From Paraphysomonas bandaiensis (taxonomy: Eukaryota; Chrysophyceae), in assembly GCA_965644295.1 (NCBI GenBank), contig CBFFRP010000052.1, positions 21,721-85,720 of the forward strand: a stretch of DNA of 64,000 nt, read 5' to 3'. Every line of letters begins with the position of its first letter. Position 1 is the first letter of the stretch. Under the pieces are notes generated by a model, which did not search any database, was not told where the DNA came from, and saw only the letters and a list, made by a program, of their open reading frames with translations. The position numbers and the translations under genes were made by a program. Below are positions 1 to 12,383 of this stretch, in pieces.

Positions 1-340
1 TTCAAGCCCACCATATACACTTTTGTGTGGGATTTTATTGTTTCCTAATCGTCAAACCATGGTGTCATACACAGCATTCCGAGTTTGCAGAGTCCTGATC
101 ACATTCATTTGGTAATATCTATATTAGGTCGAGTATAAATAGTATATAGAACGCAGACCCTACCTGATCTTCAGGAAGCAGTGCTCCTATTAAGTCGAGG
201 TAATACCAAAACCTGGTAAAACGATTTCACCAGGTTTCATATCTAAGTATTGAGTTATTTTTTTACTGTAATTTGTAGCTGAGAGGTTAAAGATAAAGAA
301 AAAGTTGCAATTATAGTTGTTATTAGCAATATTTATTGCG
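1..340. other. AT-rich spacer, no gene seen
   Basis: No convincing reading frame or structured RNA was seen. Near its right edge, on the minus strand, an AATAAA lies just beyond the stop codon of the exon at 341-817 and could serve as its polyadenylation signal. Confidence 0.5.
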
Positions 341-817
341 TTACAAGTTGGCCCTGCCACGACTTGTGTTTTGTGATATCATGTTCTCATATAGCTGCAT
401 TTGCCTCTCTTGAGATTGCAAACGCTCCATCCGAATAGCCTGGTTTTGGATACAATGCATACGCATAAAGCTATCTTCACCACTACTACTTACAGTAGTA
501 GTATTAGTACCTATGCTCTGAGACGACGCGGCTACAGCCGTTGGGGGCACAGTACTAGTAGGTGGAGGATCATAAGCAGGTGGAGGATTATCATTTTTTC
601 TCATTAAAAGATCACGAAGTTCTGCTAGTCCGGACATCATTTCCTGACGAAGTTCAGCAACAGCGGGGGGTATCAGATCTGCTTTCTGCTGGGATTCGAC
701 GACCCCGTCACCATCTTCATGTACAGTACTACTGTCCCTGCTCGTGCGCTTTCGCGGTACTATTGACTCTTGGGATCTATTGTTGAACCTAGTAAATTTG
801 GTGTTATTTCCTATTCA
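341..817 (-). pseudogene. Last exon of a broken or partial gene (possible transposon-linked DNA-binding protein)
   Basis: On the minus strand the frame is open from a stop near 818 down to the stop at 341, about 158 codons. The first methionine is only at 640, so the 5' part must have lain further right, where a dispersed repeat (878-1385) now sits. A possible acceptor AG lies near 790. The product has a basic patch (PRKRTSR), a helical AELRQEMMSGLAELRDLL stretch, a Pro/Thr/Ser-rich linker (NPPPAYDPPPTSTVPP) and a Gln/Arg-rich helical C-terminus (QAIRMERLQSQERQMQL). Accessory DNA-binding proteins of PIF/Harbinger-type transposons can look like this in their C-terminal half, but no diagnostic domain is present and the assignment is a guess. 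An AATAAA directly follows the stop. It could also be the surviving end of a host gene. Confidence 0.4.
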
Positions 818-877
818 CATCAATATTGGTGTAAAGGCATAGTCAAGTGTTTGAAAACTATAGACATTAAATAGTTC

Positions 878-1385
878 CCTCAACAAAGTCGGACTCGCAC
901 CTTTTCGTGGTGTCCTGGGGGATAAGTACCGGAGAGATTCTCTCTGGGAAACTAACGTGAGCCGCAAACATAGTCAGCAGATATTCTTCTGCCCACGCAT
1001 ATAGCCGAATGCTTGTGTGGAACAAGGGACACCAATAAGTGTCACTTTTGTAGACGTCTTTGGGCCCTGACGAAGAAACAGGCTTCCGGGAATGGGCCCA
1101 CCTCAAGGGCATCCGGGACAGGGCCCACCAGAAGGGTAACTGGGGTATTGGCCTGCCTGCTGAAGTCAAGCATCCGGGATTTTCACCTTAAGAACTCAGA
1201 GCGGAAGTGGCCGCACCTTGGTGCTTGCGGCGGGGGGACGCACAAGCAGCTTCCGTAGCGTTAAATAGTAGAATAAAAATGTGTGTACTGATTAGTTACA
1301 AGCAGAGGTCTAACTAGTTTGTCTAGCATTCATCTAGCTACTAAGTTGGTGCAGGTTTTCAACGCCTATTACTAATAATAAGACT
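878..1385 (+). repeat. Dispersed repeat family A, long copy
   Basis: It begins with cctcaacaaagtcggactcg and ends with a cgcctatt-ctaataat-agac motif. Related copies lie at 11050-11532 (-), 49517-49980 (+), 29149-29231 (5' part only) and 53524-53712 (3' part only). Copies share the inner words tgggggataagtaccgg, gcatccggga, ccttggtgcttgcgg and cacaagcagctt. No terminal inverted repeat and no clear long ORF were found, so a SINE-like, MITE-like or solo-LTR identity stays open. Confidence 0.75.
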
Positions 1386-1509
1386 TTTATCTTATCATTA
1401 GCATTATCATGAAGAGCCATACGATATCATTTATCTTCATTTGTTACTTTGATGTCATATGATGACATCGGACCTTGATTCAAACAATGATTACTGAACA
1501 CAGGCATTC

Positions 1510-1887
1510 GGAACATTTTTAGGTGTTGTCGAAGCACCTCATCATGTCTCAGAAGTCAAATAAGCAAAAAAAATATTTGATCCTACTAAACGTCATGTAA
1601 ATACAAAATTGTATATGGCAGATACAATTGTAAAAATTATAAATGATCGAGTTAAAACAGACAATGTATAAACCGTAGTTGAAATATCTTTAGTTCAGAT
1701 TATAGCTAAAATGTATTCTATTAAGGAAGCATGTAGATTCATTAACGATGCTCAAAAATTAGCTGATTGGTTTATGATGCGGCATGGTCTTTCAATTGGA
1801 TATAATGATTTCAATGCTAATCGTTCAGAAGTTATTAAAATGTTAAAACAAGATCTTAATAAGATGAAACTTGAATTTAAGTATTGA
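1510..1887 (+). pseudogene. Relic resembling RNA polymerase largest subunit (RPB1 domain 4), probably of large-DNA-virus origin
   Basis: One frame reads through most of this stretch with internal stops near 1562 and 1669. From about 1684 it encodes SLVQIIAKMYS followed by FINDAQKLADWFMMRHGLS, then IGYNDF and a Lys-rich helix, ending at TGA 1885-1887. This matches the RPB1 domain 4 (funnel) pattern, in which a helix is followed by N-x-QK, two aromatic positions, then HG-[FL]-S-x-G-x-x-D. Host RPB1 normally carries a canonical GIGDT here; YNDF departs from it, as viral forms often do. Upstream in the same frame is FDPTKRHV, which I cannot assign. The stops, the AT-rich codon use and the lack of flanking exons show it is dead. 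The viral origin is inferred from divergence and from the neighbouring BspA-like fragment. Confidence 0.55.
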
Positions 1888-2116
1888 ACCTGGTTACCCG
1901 TTACCTTTAAGTGAACTTAAACTCTATTATAGGATAAGATTATTCATTGTAGACTATTTAATAGTGACCTTTCAGGTTGGATTGTATCTAATGTTACTGA
2001 TACGAGATAGTCTCAGCCAGACTCACAGCGTTTCAACAACACCTAAAATGCGTTTCAAGATCATACTCCACAACCACTTTTGAAACCAATAACTAGTTCC
2101 AAAACCGGTGGTAAAT

Positions 2117-2191
2117 CAATTGATTCCTTTAACAGAGCGAGATATTTCAAATTGGGATATTTCAAGTGTATGTTTTGACCAAAATTTTTGA
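2117..2191 (+). pseudogene. Short BspA/DUF285-like repeat fragment
   Basis: The frame gives RDISNWDISSVCFDQNF before a TGA. The DIS-NWD[IV]S-[SN]V-FDQ-pattern is typical of BspA/DUF285 leucine-rich-like repeats, which are common in giant viruses and some protists. Only about one repeat remains, so this is a low-confidence relic, supported mainly by the polymerase relic 230 bp upstream. Confidence 0.3.
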
Positions 2192-3584
2192 TCTTAAAAT
2201 GCACATTTTAAGTTTTTTAATCCTTAACATTGAAATAAAAACTAAAATAAGAAGGTAAGTAATAGTAAAGTTTAATTTAACTTTACATTCAAAATAAAAG
2301 TTAACTTTTAGTTTACAACGACTAGGTATTTACCGAGTCAAAATAAAAAATCACTCAAGCATGGGATTCTACTCTAGCCCTCAATAAAAGAATGTAGATA
2401 TAGCAATACATCACATTTCATCTTCGCAAATGAGAACAGGAGCGTTTCTCCTTACCAAGTCTGATGTAGTTCCACAACCTCCTTCATTTCATGGATATTA
2501 AACCCCACAACCTTTAAATATGCAAGCATATCATCAGGTGCATCAGAGAACCGAAACTGCCATCGAAGATATTTTTATTCTTAGGCACCACCCTGGAATC
2601 CACGCACATACCATTCAGGTACTGGGGGTGGGAAACGCACGTGTTATTCCAGTCCCATGACATCAATAGATTCATCGTTCTTAGTTACATACAAACTAAT
2701 ATGTCATAGTTATCCTGTCATCCAAATTAGAAGACTGGTATAAAGGAATCCATCTCCGCAACGGCGTTATCTTGGCATGTGCTCACTTCAATAAAGTCAC
2801 TGAAAGAGTATTTTGTCCACCTATGGAGTAAGGTACAAGTTAGGTCTTCAAAACTCACTTTCATCGGTTTGTCTTTGAGCCAATACCGTATCCTCACTCT
2901 GTTACACACTTCGCTTTGAAAGTATGGATGAGTCTAGTGATGAAGGAAACGTTGCATGAAAGGGAGTGAAACGACATCACGCCAGATCTGCATCACTGTT
3001 CAAGCTGTCTTCGATTGCAAGTGACTGTGGTATGGTATCAAAAGATAACCGCACACAAACGTACGTCAACAAGTATACATGCACAGCATGTACTGTCTGC
3101 AATGTTGCTGTGGTTACTCCTGCTCAATCTTTCATTGAGAACCAATGAAAACTAGTTTCTACTTCATCACGAAGCACTGCATGTCTGAAACACTATATCG
3201 GCTGCGTGCGATCATACACCATAAGAGGGCTGCACATGCATCTTATGTAGGTAAGATATGAGTGAGCTCCACACCGCTGTGTGCTCTGTGTCGTGTCCGA
3301 TATCCACCTACTCACTGCAAATATCATCAATTTTATTGTCAAAAAATACCGCATTTATGGCTCTGTAACGACAAAACCCTCAAGATTTAGCAAGAAGGAG
3401 TTCCCAATTTCTCTCATAGCTGAAGGGTCGTCCAGTTGCAGCTGAGTATCAACACGTCTGTGCGTGCGTCTACCTCTCCTGCTCTGGCAGATAGATAGCT
3501 AAACAGATTGATAGACAGACGCATGGGTCTTATCGTGTGTGTGTTGATATAGCAGTATATATCAGCTCTGTGTCTGTGTTGGTT
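2192..3584. other. Spacer with eroded reading frames, no gene supported
   Basis: Short open stretches occur, such as 2365-2650 (+) with two internal stops and 2727-2909 (-) encoding FEDLTCTLLHRWTKYSF. Neither has a recognisable domain or splice partners. The last 100 bases include a tgtgtgtgttgatata tract and form the presumed promoter and leader of the gene starting at 3585. Confidence 0.35.
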
Positions 3585-6500
3585 ATGGCCGGAGATGACT
3601 TCTCCGATATTCTTGATGTGATCAGGAGGATAGTTCTGTTTGTTCTCAACAGGACGACTGATGTGATATGTGCGTCTCTCTTTATCTTCAGCTGTGCAGC
3701 TGTTTGGAGATGGGGTGAAATCATTGAGCACTTTGACTGGTCTACATGGAAATCATGTGCTCTTGAATCTGCAGCTTTAACGCTGCTGGATATATTCGTC
3801 GCTCCCTTCTTCATCCTCTCTTTGGTGTCTCCCTTACAGTGGAGAAATATTAAGAATGCTTTCGTCGAGTACCGTTCGGAGTAAGTGTATTTTCATTGTT
3901 TATAATTATTAACAGTATGTAGGAACGATATATCTAGTTGTTTTGAACTGCGACTTGATCTTGCGTCTATATGCTTTGATTCCATACTAGACGTCGTTTC
4001 AATTAGTCTTCTAATTATTAGTGGTGTGGCTATATGGCGATGGACTGAAATTACTGCCTATCAGGGTGAGATATCATCACAAAATAGTGAATGGCGTAAG
4101 AATGCCCTCTCTTCTTTATGCCTCACTCTTACTGACTTTGTGTTGGCTCCTTTTCTCTTGATGACGCTTTTGTCTCCTTTTCAATGGATTGCACTTATGA
4201 AAAAGTACAACGAGAATCGTAATGATTATGAGTGAGTAGTGCCATCTGTATTCTATGTTGTATTCTTCACGCATCGACCATCATTCCTTCATTAACACTT
4301 TGCATGTCGCAGTGATGCATTCGATCTACGCAATGACCTGTGCGCATGTTTTTGCTATGCTATCTACGACTTCTGCGCTTTTGTTGCACTTATTATTCAA
4401 CATGTGTTTCCTACGCGTGTTTGCTTTGTTTATGGAAACATCATTCATTTCCTCTCAACTGATAACGACAATTCCTTGAGAGTGGATACTATTATAATTA
4501 AGTCTTGTGGAAGTACATGTATTGATTTCGTTTACTTGGTTCCGGGGATAGTAGCGACTGTGCTATGTCCGTCACTATGGCACAGTACTATTCAAGGTGC
4601 ATGTTGCATACTAACTCCTCTACCATCTTCGAAATATGACTGGCGCGATTCCTTTCACAGACTGCGCCAACTTGTCGTTTCCCGAGTTTTATTTTTGTTT
4701 TTAGACCTGGCTGCTATTGTGATGGGCCTTATTGCGGTTATATCCCCCCTACGATCTGTATACTTCCGACGATGCATATGCGAGGATGGATTCACCGTGT
4801 TTGGATACCGTGGGTGCGCAGATACGAAGGAAATGAAAACTGCCCGTCCTTTCAAGACTGATGAACTTTCAGAACATCAGCAGGCATATGTCGACAGTTA
4901 TTACAGCGTCTACAACTACAATGTCGCGCTGCGGGCAGATTGCTATAACTTCGGCGCCCTTGCAGTTATTGACATACTCATGTACCCCCTCTTGATCCCT
5001 CTGATTTTGACATGGTACCGATTTGCACCTATCAAAGACAAGTTGTTTTGCCCTGCGCCACCATCAAGGCATGTTCATGATGAATCCTTTTGTGATTCTG
5101 ATAGCACCAAGACAAGTTTGAAAATGATAGACCCGTGTAATATGGCTATTTCGTTAGATGGCGTTCCGTCAACGGAGACAACAACTGGCGACTCTACGGT
5201 GCACGTCACTCACGACGTATCGCCGACCCAGATGATGGAGGAAAGTGGAGATCTAAGGAATAAATCATACTCTACTTCACCAGGTGAAAGTAAACTTTAT
5301 CCTGCAGAGTATCTCAGTAAGGGGTGGGGATACGACGAGATCTATGCCATATTGCGACAGTTTGTTTTTTTGCTTATTGATATTCTGTGCCTTCCTTGGG
5401 GCATTCTGCTGATGCTGACATTTGTCAGATGGCCACCTGTAAGAGAGGCCATGCGCAACGATGACTTATGTTCGCAGCTGTCTTTCGTTGTGTACTCAAA
5501 AATTGCCGAAGGGATCGGTCTACTACTGCTAGATATTTTATGCTTACCGTTTACTGTTGTGGTGATAGTCACACGATACCGATCAGATCATATACTGAAA
5601 ATATGGGACCAGAGAGGAACGCCGAGTATGAATGTTTTTTTTCACTGCTCGGTACTAACAAACTTCTGTGTAATTTTGCATGATATTGTGTTTCTGCCAA
5701 TTTTGAGCATCTTCGTGCTAGTGTCTGGTACTCGATCACACACCGTTTTTTATATACTTCAGCAATTACGTACACCACCAAGTGGTGCCAATGGGGCCGA
5801 GGAGCATTTAGATTCAGAAGATTATATAACAAGACTGCGGACTTATATTCGCATGAACTGGAGGAAAGAAATGTGGTTGGCTTTTCTGAATGCTCTTATC
5901 GACATACCTTTTGTGGCTATCTCTATATTCATACTCTGCACGGTATGGAGGAGTAAAACACTAGTGCATGAAGTTATGAAAGAGCATGATCGCAATTGCT
6001 ACAATAAATACAATAGGATACGTATAGCTGTGTTGTACCAGTTATTGTATTTGTTTCGTGATGCCTTATTTGTAATCCCGTTCACAATTGTCGTGGCTAC
6101 GTTCTATCGCCTTCCGGCGCTGATATCAGGGATATTATCTACCTGCCACTCGTTCTCACGTGATGACCCTGTTTTCTTTACAACAAATGTAGAATTCACT
6201 TGTCAAGAACGGGGTGGGGTGTTCATCCGAATTACATGTCGTAGAAATCTTTCGAATTGTGATGATATTGAGCGCACAGAAGACGAGGATGTCACCTTAT
6301 ATGAATCCAACTCTACAGCGAAGCTCTTTATCGATGGAAGTTCGTTTTGGGAATGTGCCGCAGATACTTTTGGAAGAAACACTGCTAATATCGGCCGAGG
6401 CTTCCTGCCTTTGAAATTTGTAAATGGCAAATCCATTAACCTGCCGGAAAAGAAAGTGGCTTTATCAGGTGTGTTCAATTCATCGCGACAAATGACTTTT

Positions 6501-9500
6501 CAGTGTGGTTCTTGCAAGTTTGTGTATATATTCTGACATACGGCTTAAGCACCATTCTACATAAACTCACTGGCTGTGCTGTACAGGGGAGGTCGGTTTG
6601 CAGGACAATGAACTATGTGGCGGGTTGAAAGGCACAGAAAGTTCTGAAGAGTTTGAAATGTGGCTCCAGCTTGACTTTGGGACGACAAAGCGTTCTACTA
6701 TCGAGAAAAAGCTTCGTCTGCTCCAACAGGTGGTACACATGGTTTACTTAATGTGTTTTCAGTTTGTTATACATGTTGAATTTTGAGTGTGGCCATTGAT
6801 ATACCTCTTATGGATCGTTTTTATTTTCTATATTGCCCATAAGTATATATTACACCTCCACTTGTAGTTGCGATATTTTGTGTTACCGATGTGTGCAGTC
6901 TACCCAGCTGCTAATTCAAATAGAGGCTTCCCCTTCTCCCACTGCAAGGAATCAGTCTTCTGTTGTCCTTACTCTGATTCCTTCAGTGAGCGACCTACTT
7001 CAGGTTTTTTCTGCAGGTGGACCGCACTTACTTGCAGCCCGTGCCTATGACAGTGATGCATCTTTGAGACGATCTATTGTATCAGACATAGAGTTGCATA
7101 CAACTACCGGAGGTGTTGTCGATCAGTTTTGGATTCATACTGGATTGGCATTTGTGGAGATCCTACTCGATTTTATTCATCTGCTTCTCTTGTTTTTTAC
7201 TTTTGTTATCCCGTGGAGAGGGATAGAGCTGCTGGTGTGGCTCAATGAATCTCCTCTGCATAGTACCCTCCGAGAGGCAAGATCTTGTTGCAAAATGCTT
7301 GTTGACATATCATCGTGCTTGCATAACTACCATGCGGATGTAATTCCCCTGATGAATTCTCTGGTCAAGAAGTTGGTGGGAGCATCTGAATCGCAAGATT
7401 CCATGCTCGGAGAGCGTCCACGGGAAATTTTTCACTACAAAGAGGGTGTAATTCGTGGGCGTCTACATCGATTGGAGCGGGCTACGCTGCACCCTTATTT
7501 GAATGGATCGAAAACAGTACTTCGGAGACTAGAGAAGAGTGGTGATTCGTTGTCCACACTTCGAGGACATATTGCTTCAATTTTAGACGTTCAAAAATCC
7601 AGGTTAATGTATCGATTTGTCCGCACTACTGCTGCACTCCACTTTGCAAATTCGAATTATTTAATTGATCCAACTGTAGAGGACGACTGCGGTCTGTTAG
7701 ACCAAATACTGATGTATTTTGATGACTGTGCGATTCGATCGGAGCGTGACATTTTTACACGTATCGATAATTATATAAGTACATTAGTGAAAGACGTAAG
7801 GGAACAAACACCATTAATGAAATGGAAGAAAAGATTTTTCGGATTTGTGTTTAAATCGAGTTCAGAATCTCGAAGAATAATTCGACATGTGGCCTACTCA
7901 GCGCTCAAAGATTTGTTTGGCCTTTGTATGGTTCTTTTAATATTACTCACCGTCGTCAGGGCACTTCCACTATTTCTTGACTTATACCGCAACAAGGTAA
8001 GCTTTTAGGCATATATTCGTAAATGGAGATGTACTTTAATTTAAACACGAATTGTTCTATACTCTGTTCAACTCGAATGGTCCATTTGTACATTGGTGTA
8101 AGAACGACGTACATGACTATGTGCAATAGGTTTGGAAGAATCACTATACTAAGCGGAGAATACTATTGAGCCATGTGCGTGGTACCTACGAAGATATTCG
8201 TGCTGGAATTGTATTCGCGCTTCATGTACTCTTCGTGCTCATCCTTGTAGTGGGTGTACCATCGTTTGTTGAGGAGCTTCCTCAACGAATGAGGACACTG
8301 GAAGAGGGTACACAGTGTGCGAAAGAGCACATTCGGCGCACCTTCACTTACTTTGCAGAAGTTTTGACTTTAGTCTTCTCCTGGAAAACTTATCGTGTCG
8401 CCTTGCGTGCGTCGCTGTACTGTGCACTAGTTCCCCCTGCGTGTATTGCAGAAGCAATTCCAAAACAGAATCTGTCAGCTACTCAAAGGTTTTGGATAGG
8501 ATTTGTGTCCTTCACAGGTCTTGTTTTCGGAGCTCTGTATGTATCTCTTGGTGTAACGGATGACCCAGCCGATGAAGCTATCGTGCGGGAATCATTCGTA
8601 TATTTATGCACTGCCCTAGGGATTGTTGTAGCTTTAGCTGCAGTATCGTCATCGTTTAGACAAGAGTACCTTGTGCCAGTTACTGGTGCATCAGGAAGTA
8701 TCTCGCTAGAGTACAGCATGTCTTGGTCGCACGTACTGGCCATTTTATGTGGACCTCTTGAGTGCGTACAACTTGCCTCTGTAGTATTGTATTTTTATTG
8801 GCCAAACGGGGAGTTGAATGACGAAATGATAAGCTTCCCTTCATTTTTTACTTTTGGATATGCAACCGATATTGGAGAGTCTTATGGGTACAATATAGCA
8901 CTTGGATTAGCTTCATGCTGTGTGTTGCTTTGGTGTGTTGTTGTTTCTCTTCCTCTTGTATACCATGAAGATATACACACTCTGTATCATCTGCAGAGCT
9001 CTGAAATATTTGATTTTGTGTATGTTATGATGTCGCGATTAATATATGTGTCTGTGCTTGCAACACTTATGCGCCCACTCAGTTGTGTATCTGACAACAA
9101 CACGCTGGTGATATCAACTGCGAGGCACATCGAATGTGGGCGCCAAGATGGGGTGGCATGGAGTAGTGTTGCATCGCTCGTATTGTTGGTGTACTTTGTA
9201 GTCACATCAACTGTACTGCACAGTGATGCTCCAGAAATGATGGAATCGGATACCAGTGAGTTCAAGGTTAAGGGAGTACGGTTTGCGCCTTTGTATGCCA
9301 TTGTGTTGCGACTGGGCCAACTAGCAATATGTACAGCTTGCTTTGCGTCCGCATCAGTTACTGAAAGGGGTCCTACTCTCGTTGTAGTAATGTGTTTATC
9401 TCTTTCTCTAGTGCTATGGTCTGGGTATTTTTCAGGCAGGGCGTGCAGTCTTCCAGCTGTGCCGTATATTCGCTCGGGGGGATTCCTTGTTTTGTTTTGG

Positions 9501-10277
9501 TGTACACTACTTTGTTACCTACGTGGCCATGCACATTCATACACGTGGGCTACGGATAAGATCCTGTGTATTGGGACAGCGGTGATCCTGTGTTTGGCAG
9601 TGATATGGGGAGTGGTTGCCAGTTACAGAGCAAGGGTGCAGTGGAAGAATGGCATGATTAGGGAAGGGCTCGGCGAAGCCATTGCTTCTTTGGATGCGTG
9701 TGCATCTGAGGCCATGGATGAGAGAGCGGTAGGGGGATCTTACGCCGGGTCAAAGGCACGAGTGACGACTTTTTTGAAGCAAGCCGAGGATTCATGCAGC
9801 GTCAGTCACCTTGCTCGTCTGCTCATTGCTTTCGAAGAGAAAGTACTAGTGGAGAGACAAACCCTTGAGTTCCATATTTCACGCAATGAATGGCGCCAAG
9901 CACTGCTTCGTGATACATTGGGACCTTTTGAGTCCTCCTGCAGAGGACTCATTCGAGGTGCAGATGTGCTGCGGGGAGCCATAAAACCGAAATCTCCTGT
10001 TGGTAGTTTGAATCGCACTGTGGTTGCACTCCTCTTTCGCAACAAACTACCGGAGTTTGTTGCGTGGGAAGTGTTTAGCTATCTGTATGACATAGAACCT
10101 ATCGTTAATATTATTGCTGATGTACTAGATGGCGAGTGTCGTAGGTTCGAAATATACCGAGAGAACTCGCTTTCATATACGGATTGCATGTATAGTCAAG
10201 CTCGAACTCGTATAACTCCTGCAATATATGTGGCAGTGGAAAGTAGGAGGGAGGCTGCGGTAGAAGATAGGCGATAA
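3585..10277 (+). CDS. Giant multi-pass membrane protein built from repeated LxDxxxxP modules, function unknown
   Basis: Six exons join in frame: 3585-3880, 3923-4231, 4313 to about 6507, about 6587-6729, 6899-7996 and 8130-10277, giving about 2,060 residues. The exon 3/4 junction is uncertain (donors at 6505, 6508 or 6522). The first ATG in the frame is used (MAGDDFSDIL). The product is mostly membrane helices. At least ten contain a repeated motif, [LI]-x-D-[IFL]-x-x-x-P followed by 6-10 hydrophobics and then W or Y-R: LLDIFVAPFF, LTDFVLAPFL, VIDILMYPLL, LIDILCLPWG, LLDILCLPFT, LHDIVFLPIL, LIDIPFVAIS, LLDFIHLLLL. Exons 1 and 2 are clear duplicates: both carry V-A-[VI]-WRW-x-EI, then the motif, then SP-[LF]-QW, and both end at a phase-2 intron. 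A soluble, helical stretch lies in exon 5 (about 7290-7860), and the C-terminus after 9650 is soluble. I do not recognise the family. It could be a transporter, channel or scaffold. Confidence 0.8.
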
Positions 10278-11049
10278 GAAAACGAAGAAAGGTGTTGCTC
10301 CTGGGGTATGCTCGTCGTTGCTAGCCTGTAGAACTTGATACCGTGTAGATTGTGCCAATTATTTTTTTAGTGGAGCGACACATGTACATTCTGGGTGGCT
10401 TGTTGGGAATTTCCGGCTGGACCGAAAATATATTGCGGTTATGTACGATTTACACGCACTGATTTCAACATGTGATCGTACAATCGCAGGTATTATTCGT
10501 AATAGAAGGTCACACACACCACTTAATTCATAGTCTGTGATGCATGCAACAGTAAAACCTTTATTCACATGTTCTACACTCCCATTTATAATAATTCAAA
10601 ATGTTTTACAATATCCAAGCACATTTCTGTATAATTGTGGATCCATTATACTGAAGAAATTGACTTAAAATGGTAAACACGATAGATGATTAAAAAAACT
10701 GAAATAGAAAAGTGCATGCTTACTAAATTAGTGATTATTTTTACCTTTATAGCTAAAATTCATTTGGTAATAGTGACTATTTATTTCAACTTTGACGTTG
10801 TATTCTCTACTCATAAGAATTAAATTGAATTCGTGAAGGATATATAGAGAGTAGTACACTATATCAGGCTTGCGTAACTATTAATTGGTTTTCAATTGTA
10901 TTGGCTATAATTGCCAATTAAATTAATTGGATTGCCTATAATTGGATGCTTGATCCCCGACAGTAGAACCCAGAGTACGATACTAGTATTATGCATCGTA
11001 CTACACCCCAAATGGGTACATCATAATAAAGCAGCAATTCATACTTAAG
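10278..11049. other. Spacer, AT-rich
   Basis: No gene was seen. Around 10870-10960 the words attaattgg and caattaa recur, and a similar ccaattaattg cluster occurs at 58210-58290, suggesting another short dispersed repeat. Confidence 0.4.
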
Positions 11050-11532
11050 GTAGGGAATGTCTGATTATTTGCAATAGGCGTTATGTAAGATTCAAAATTA
11101 ATGTAGCAAAACAATTTAACCAACTAATTCTTAACTCTGATATCCTACTATTTTGCGCTACGAAAGCTGCTTGTGCATCACCGCAAGCACCAAGGTGCAA
11201 CCACTTTTCCTCTCTGTCCTTAAGGTGAGCTTGGTCTGATGCTTGACGTCAGTAGGCAGCCCAATATCCCGGATACCGTTGAAGTGGGCCCAGTCCCGGA
11301 TGATGCTTGACTTCAGCATGCAGCACAATACCCCGGGTTCCCTTGAAAGGGCCATTCTCGGATGCCTGTTTATTCGTCAAGGCCCATAGACGTCTACACA
11401 AGTGTTAGTGTCCCTTGTACCACACAGAACAATATCTGCTCACTATATATGCGGCGTTTCTCAAAGAAATATCTCCGATACTTCTCCCAGAACACCACGA
11501 AAAGGTGCGAGTCCAACTTACTTTGTTGAGGG
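11050..11532 (-). repeat. Dispersed repeat family A, inverted copy
   Basis: It is the reverse complement of the copy at 878-1385. Its right edge (near 11532) reads cctcaacaaagt on the minus strand and its left edge carries the aatgtctgattattt end. It holds the shared words for gcttgcggtgatgcacaagc and ggcccactt. Confidence 0.7.
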
Positions 11533-11881
11533 CGTATTTAAGGTTCAGACCACACTTTTAAAGTATAAGGTACACACAAATTGTCGAACAACCGTTGAAG
11601 TACTCAAACTGTCAACGCAAGAGAATATGTAGATTACTCTAAATAAAGGTTACAAGGGTATAAATCCAATAAAGGAATTTAATCTTGTTAAGTAATCAAA
11701 AGAGATTCAGAGGTCAAAGGGGTTCGCCTAAAGGGACACAGGACCGCTACTTGACTTATTTAGTACTCATTACAAGTTACTAATGTAGATTTCTGCTGTA
11801 TGATACCATACGATATGTATTGTGCAATTAAGTGACTTCGTATAGTGTGAAATAGTTTAAACCAGCCAGTAGTTGTAACAG

Positions 11882-12175
11882 GTAAATATAGATACAAAGG
11901 AAGTAAATTCCGTCATTGATGTATAGCAACATAAAGTATCGGATTGACTGGTGAACAACATAAGACAAACAGGTGTTTATGAGAATAGATGTTCACCAGA
12001 TGTTGCATGAATATTTGGTGAAGTGTTCAGATATTTTCTTGAAAACACGTTTGGTGAAGTTTCAGGTTTGCATGTAGAGTGTTGAGTTTTACTTATTTGT
12101 ATGCGATTAAAAGCTATACTCCAAGGCATTCGAATTACGACCATTACTTTAAGAGTACAGTCGTTGAACACTATA
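11882..12175. repeat. Two dispersed repeat fragments
   Basis: About 11882-12050 resembles 19118-19255: both contain acaaaggaagtaaattc, actggtgaaca, ataaacagatgtt-like words and gttacatgaatat-like words. About 12077-12175 carries an end of the foldback family seen intact at 23651-24143 (tgttgag, then agcaattaaaagct-like sequence and cattcgaattacgaccatta). Confidence 0.5.
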
Positions 12176-12383
12176 GAACATGATGCATTTTATGATCTTC
12201 ATAAGAGCACTAAGTATACAATACTACCCACTGATTAGATCTTTAATGCATTGGCAGCAAGTTAAAGGTAATCCTAATACAAAAACATTCATCGTCACTT
12301 GTTCACAAGTCAAAGTACGGTTGAGTATATTATTAACAGCGCAATATATATTAACATACAGTCACTTCAGGTACTTTGCAGTG

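Noticed and set aside
2727-2909. 60-codon minus-strand frame
   Set aside because: Protein-like stretch, but no domain, no upstream exon and a stop just before it; too little to call a gene.
11158-11355. Short frames inside repeat family A copies (also 867-1258 and 49502-49696)
   Set aside because: They are not conserved in frame between copies, so they are not the product of the repeat.
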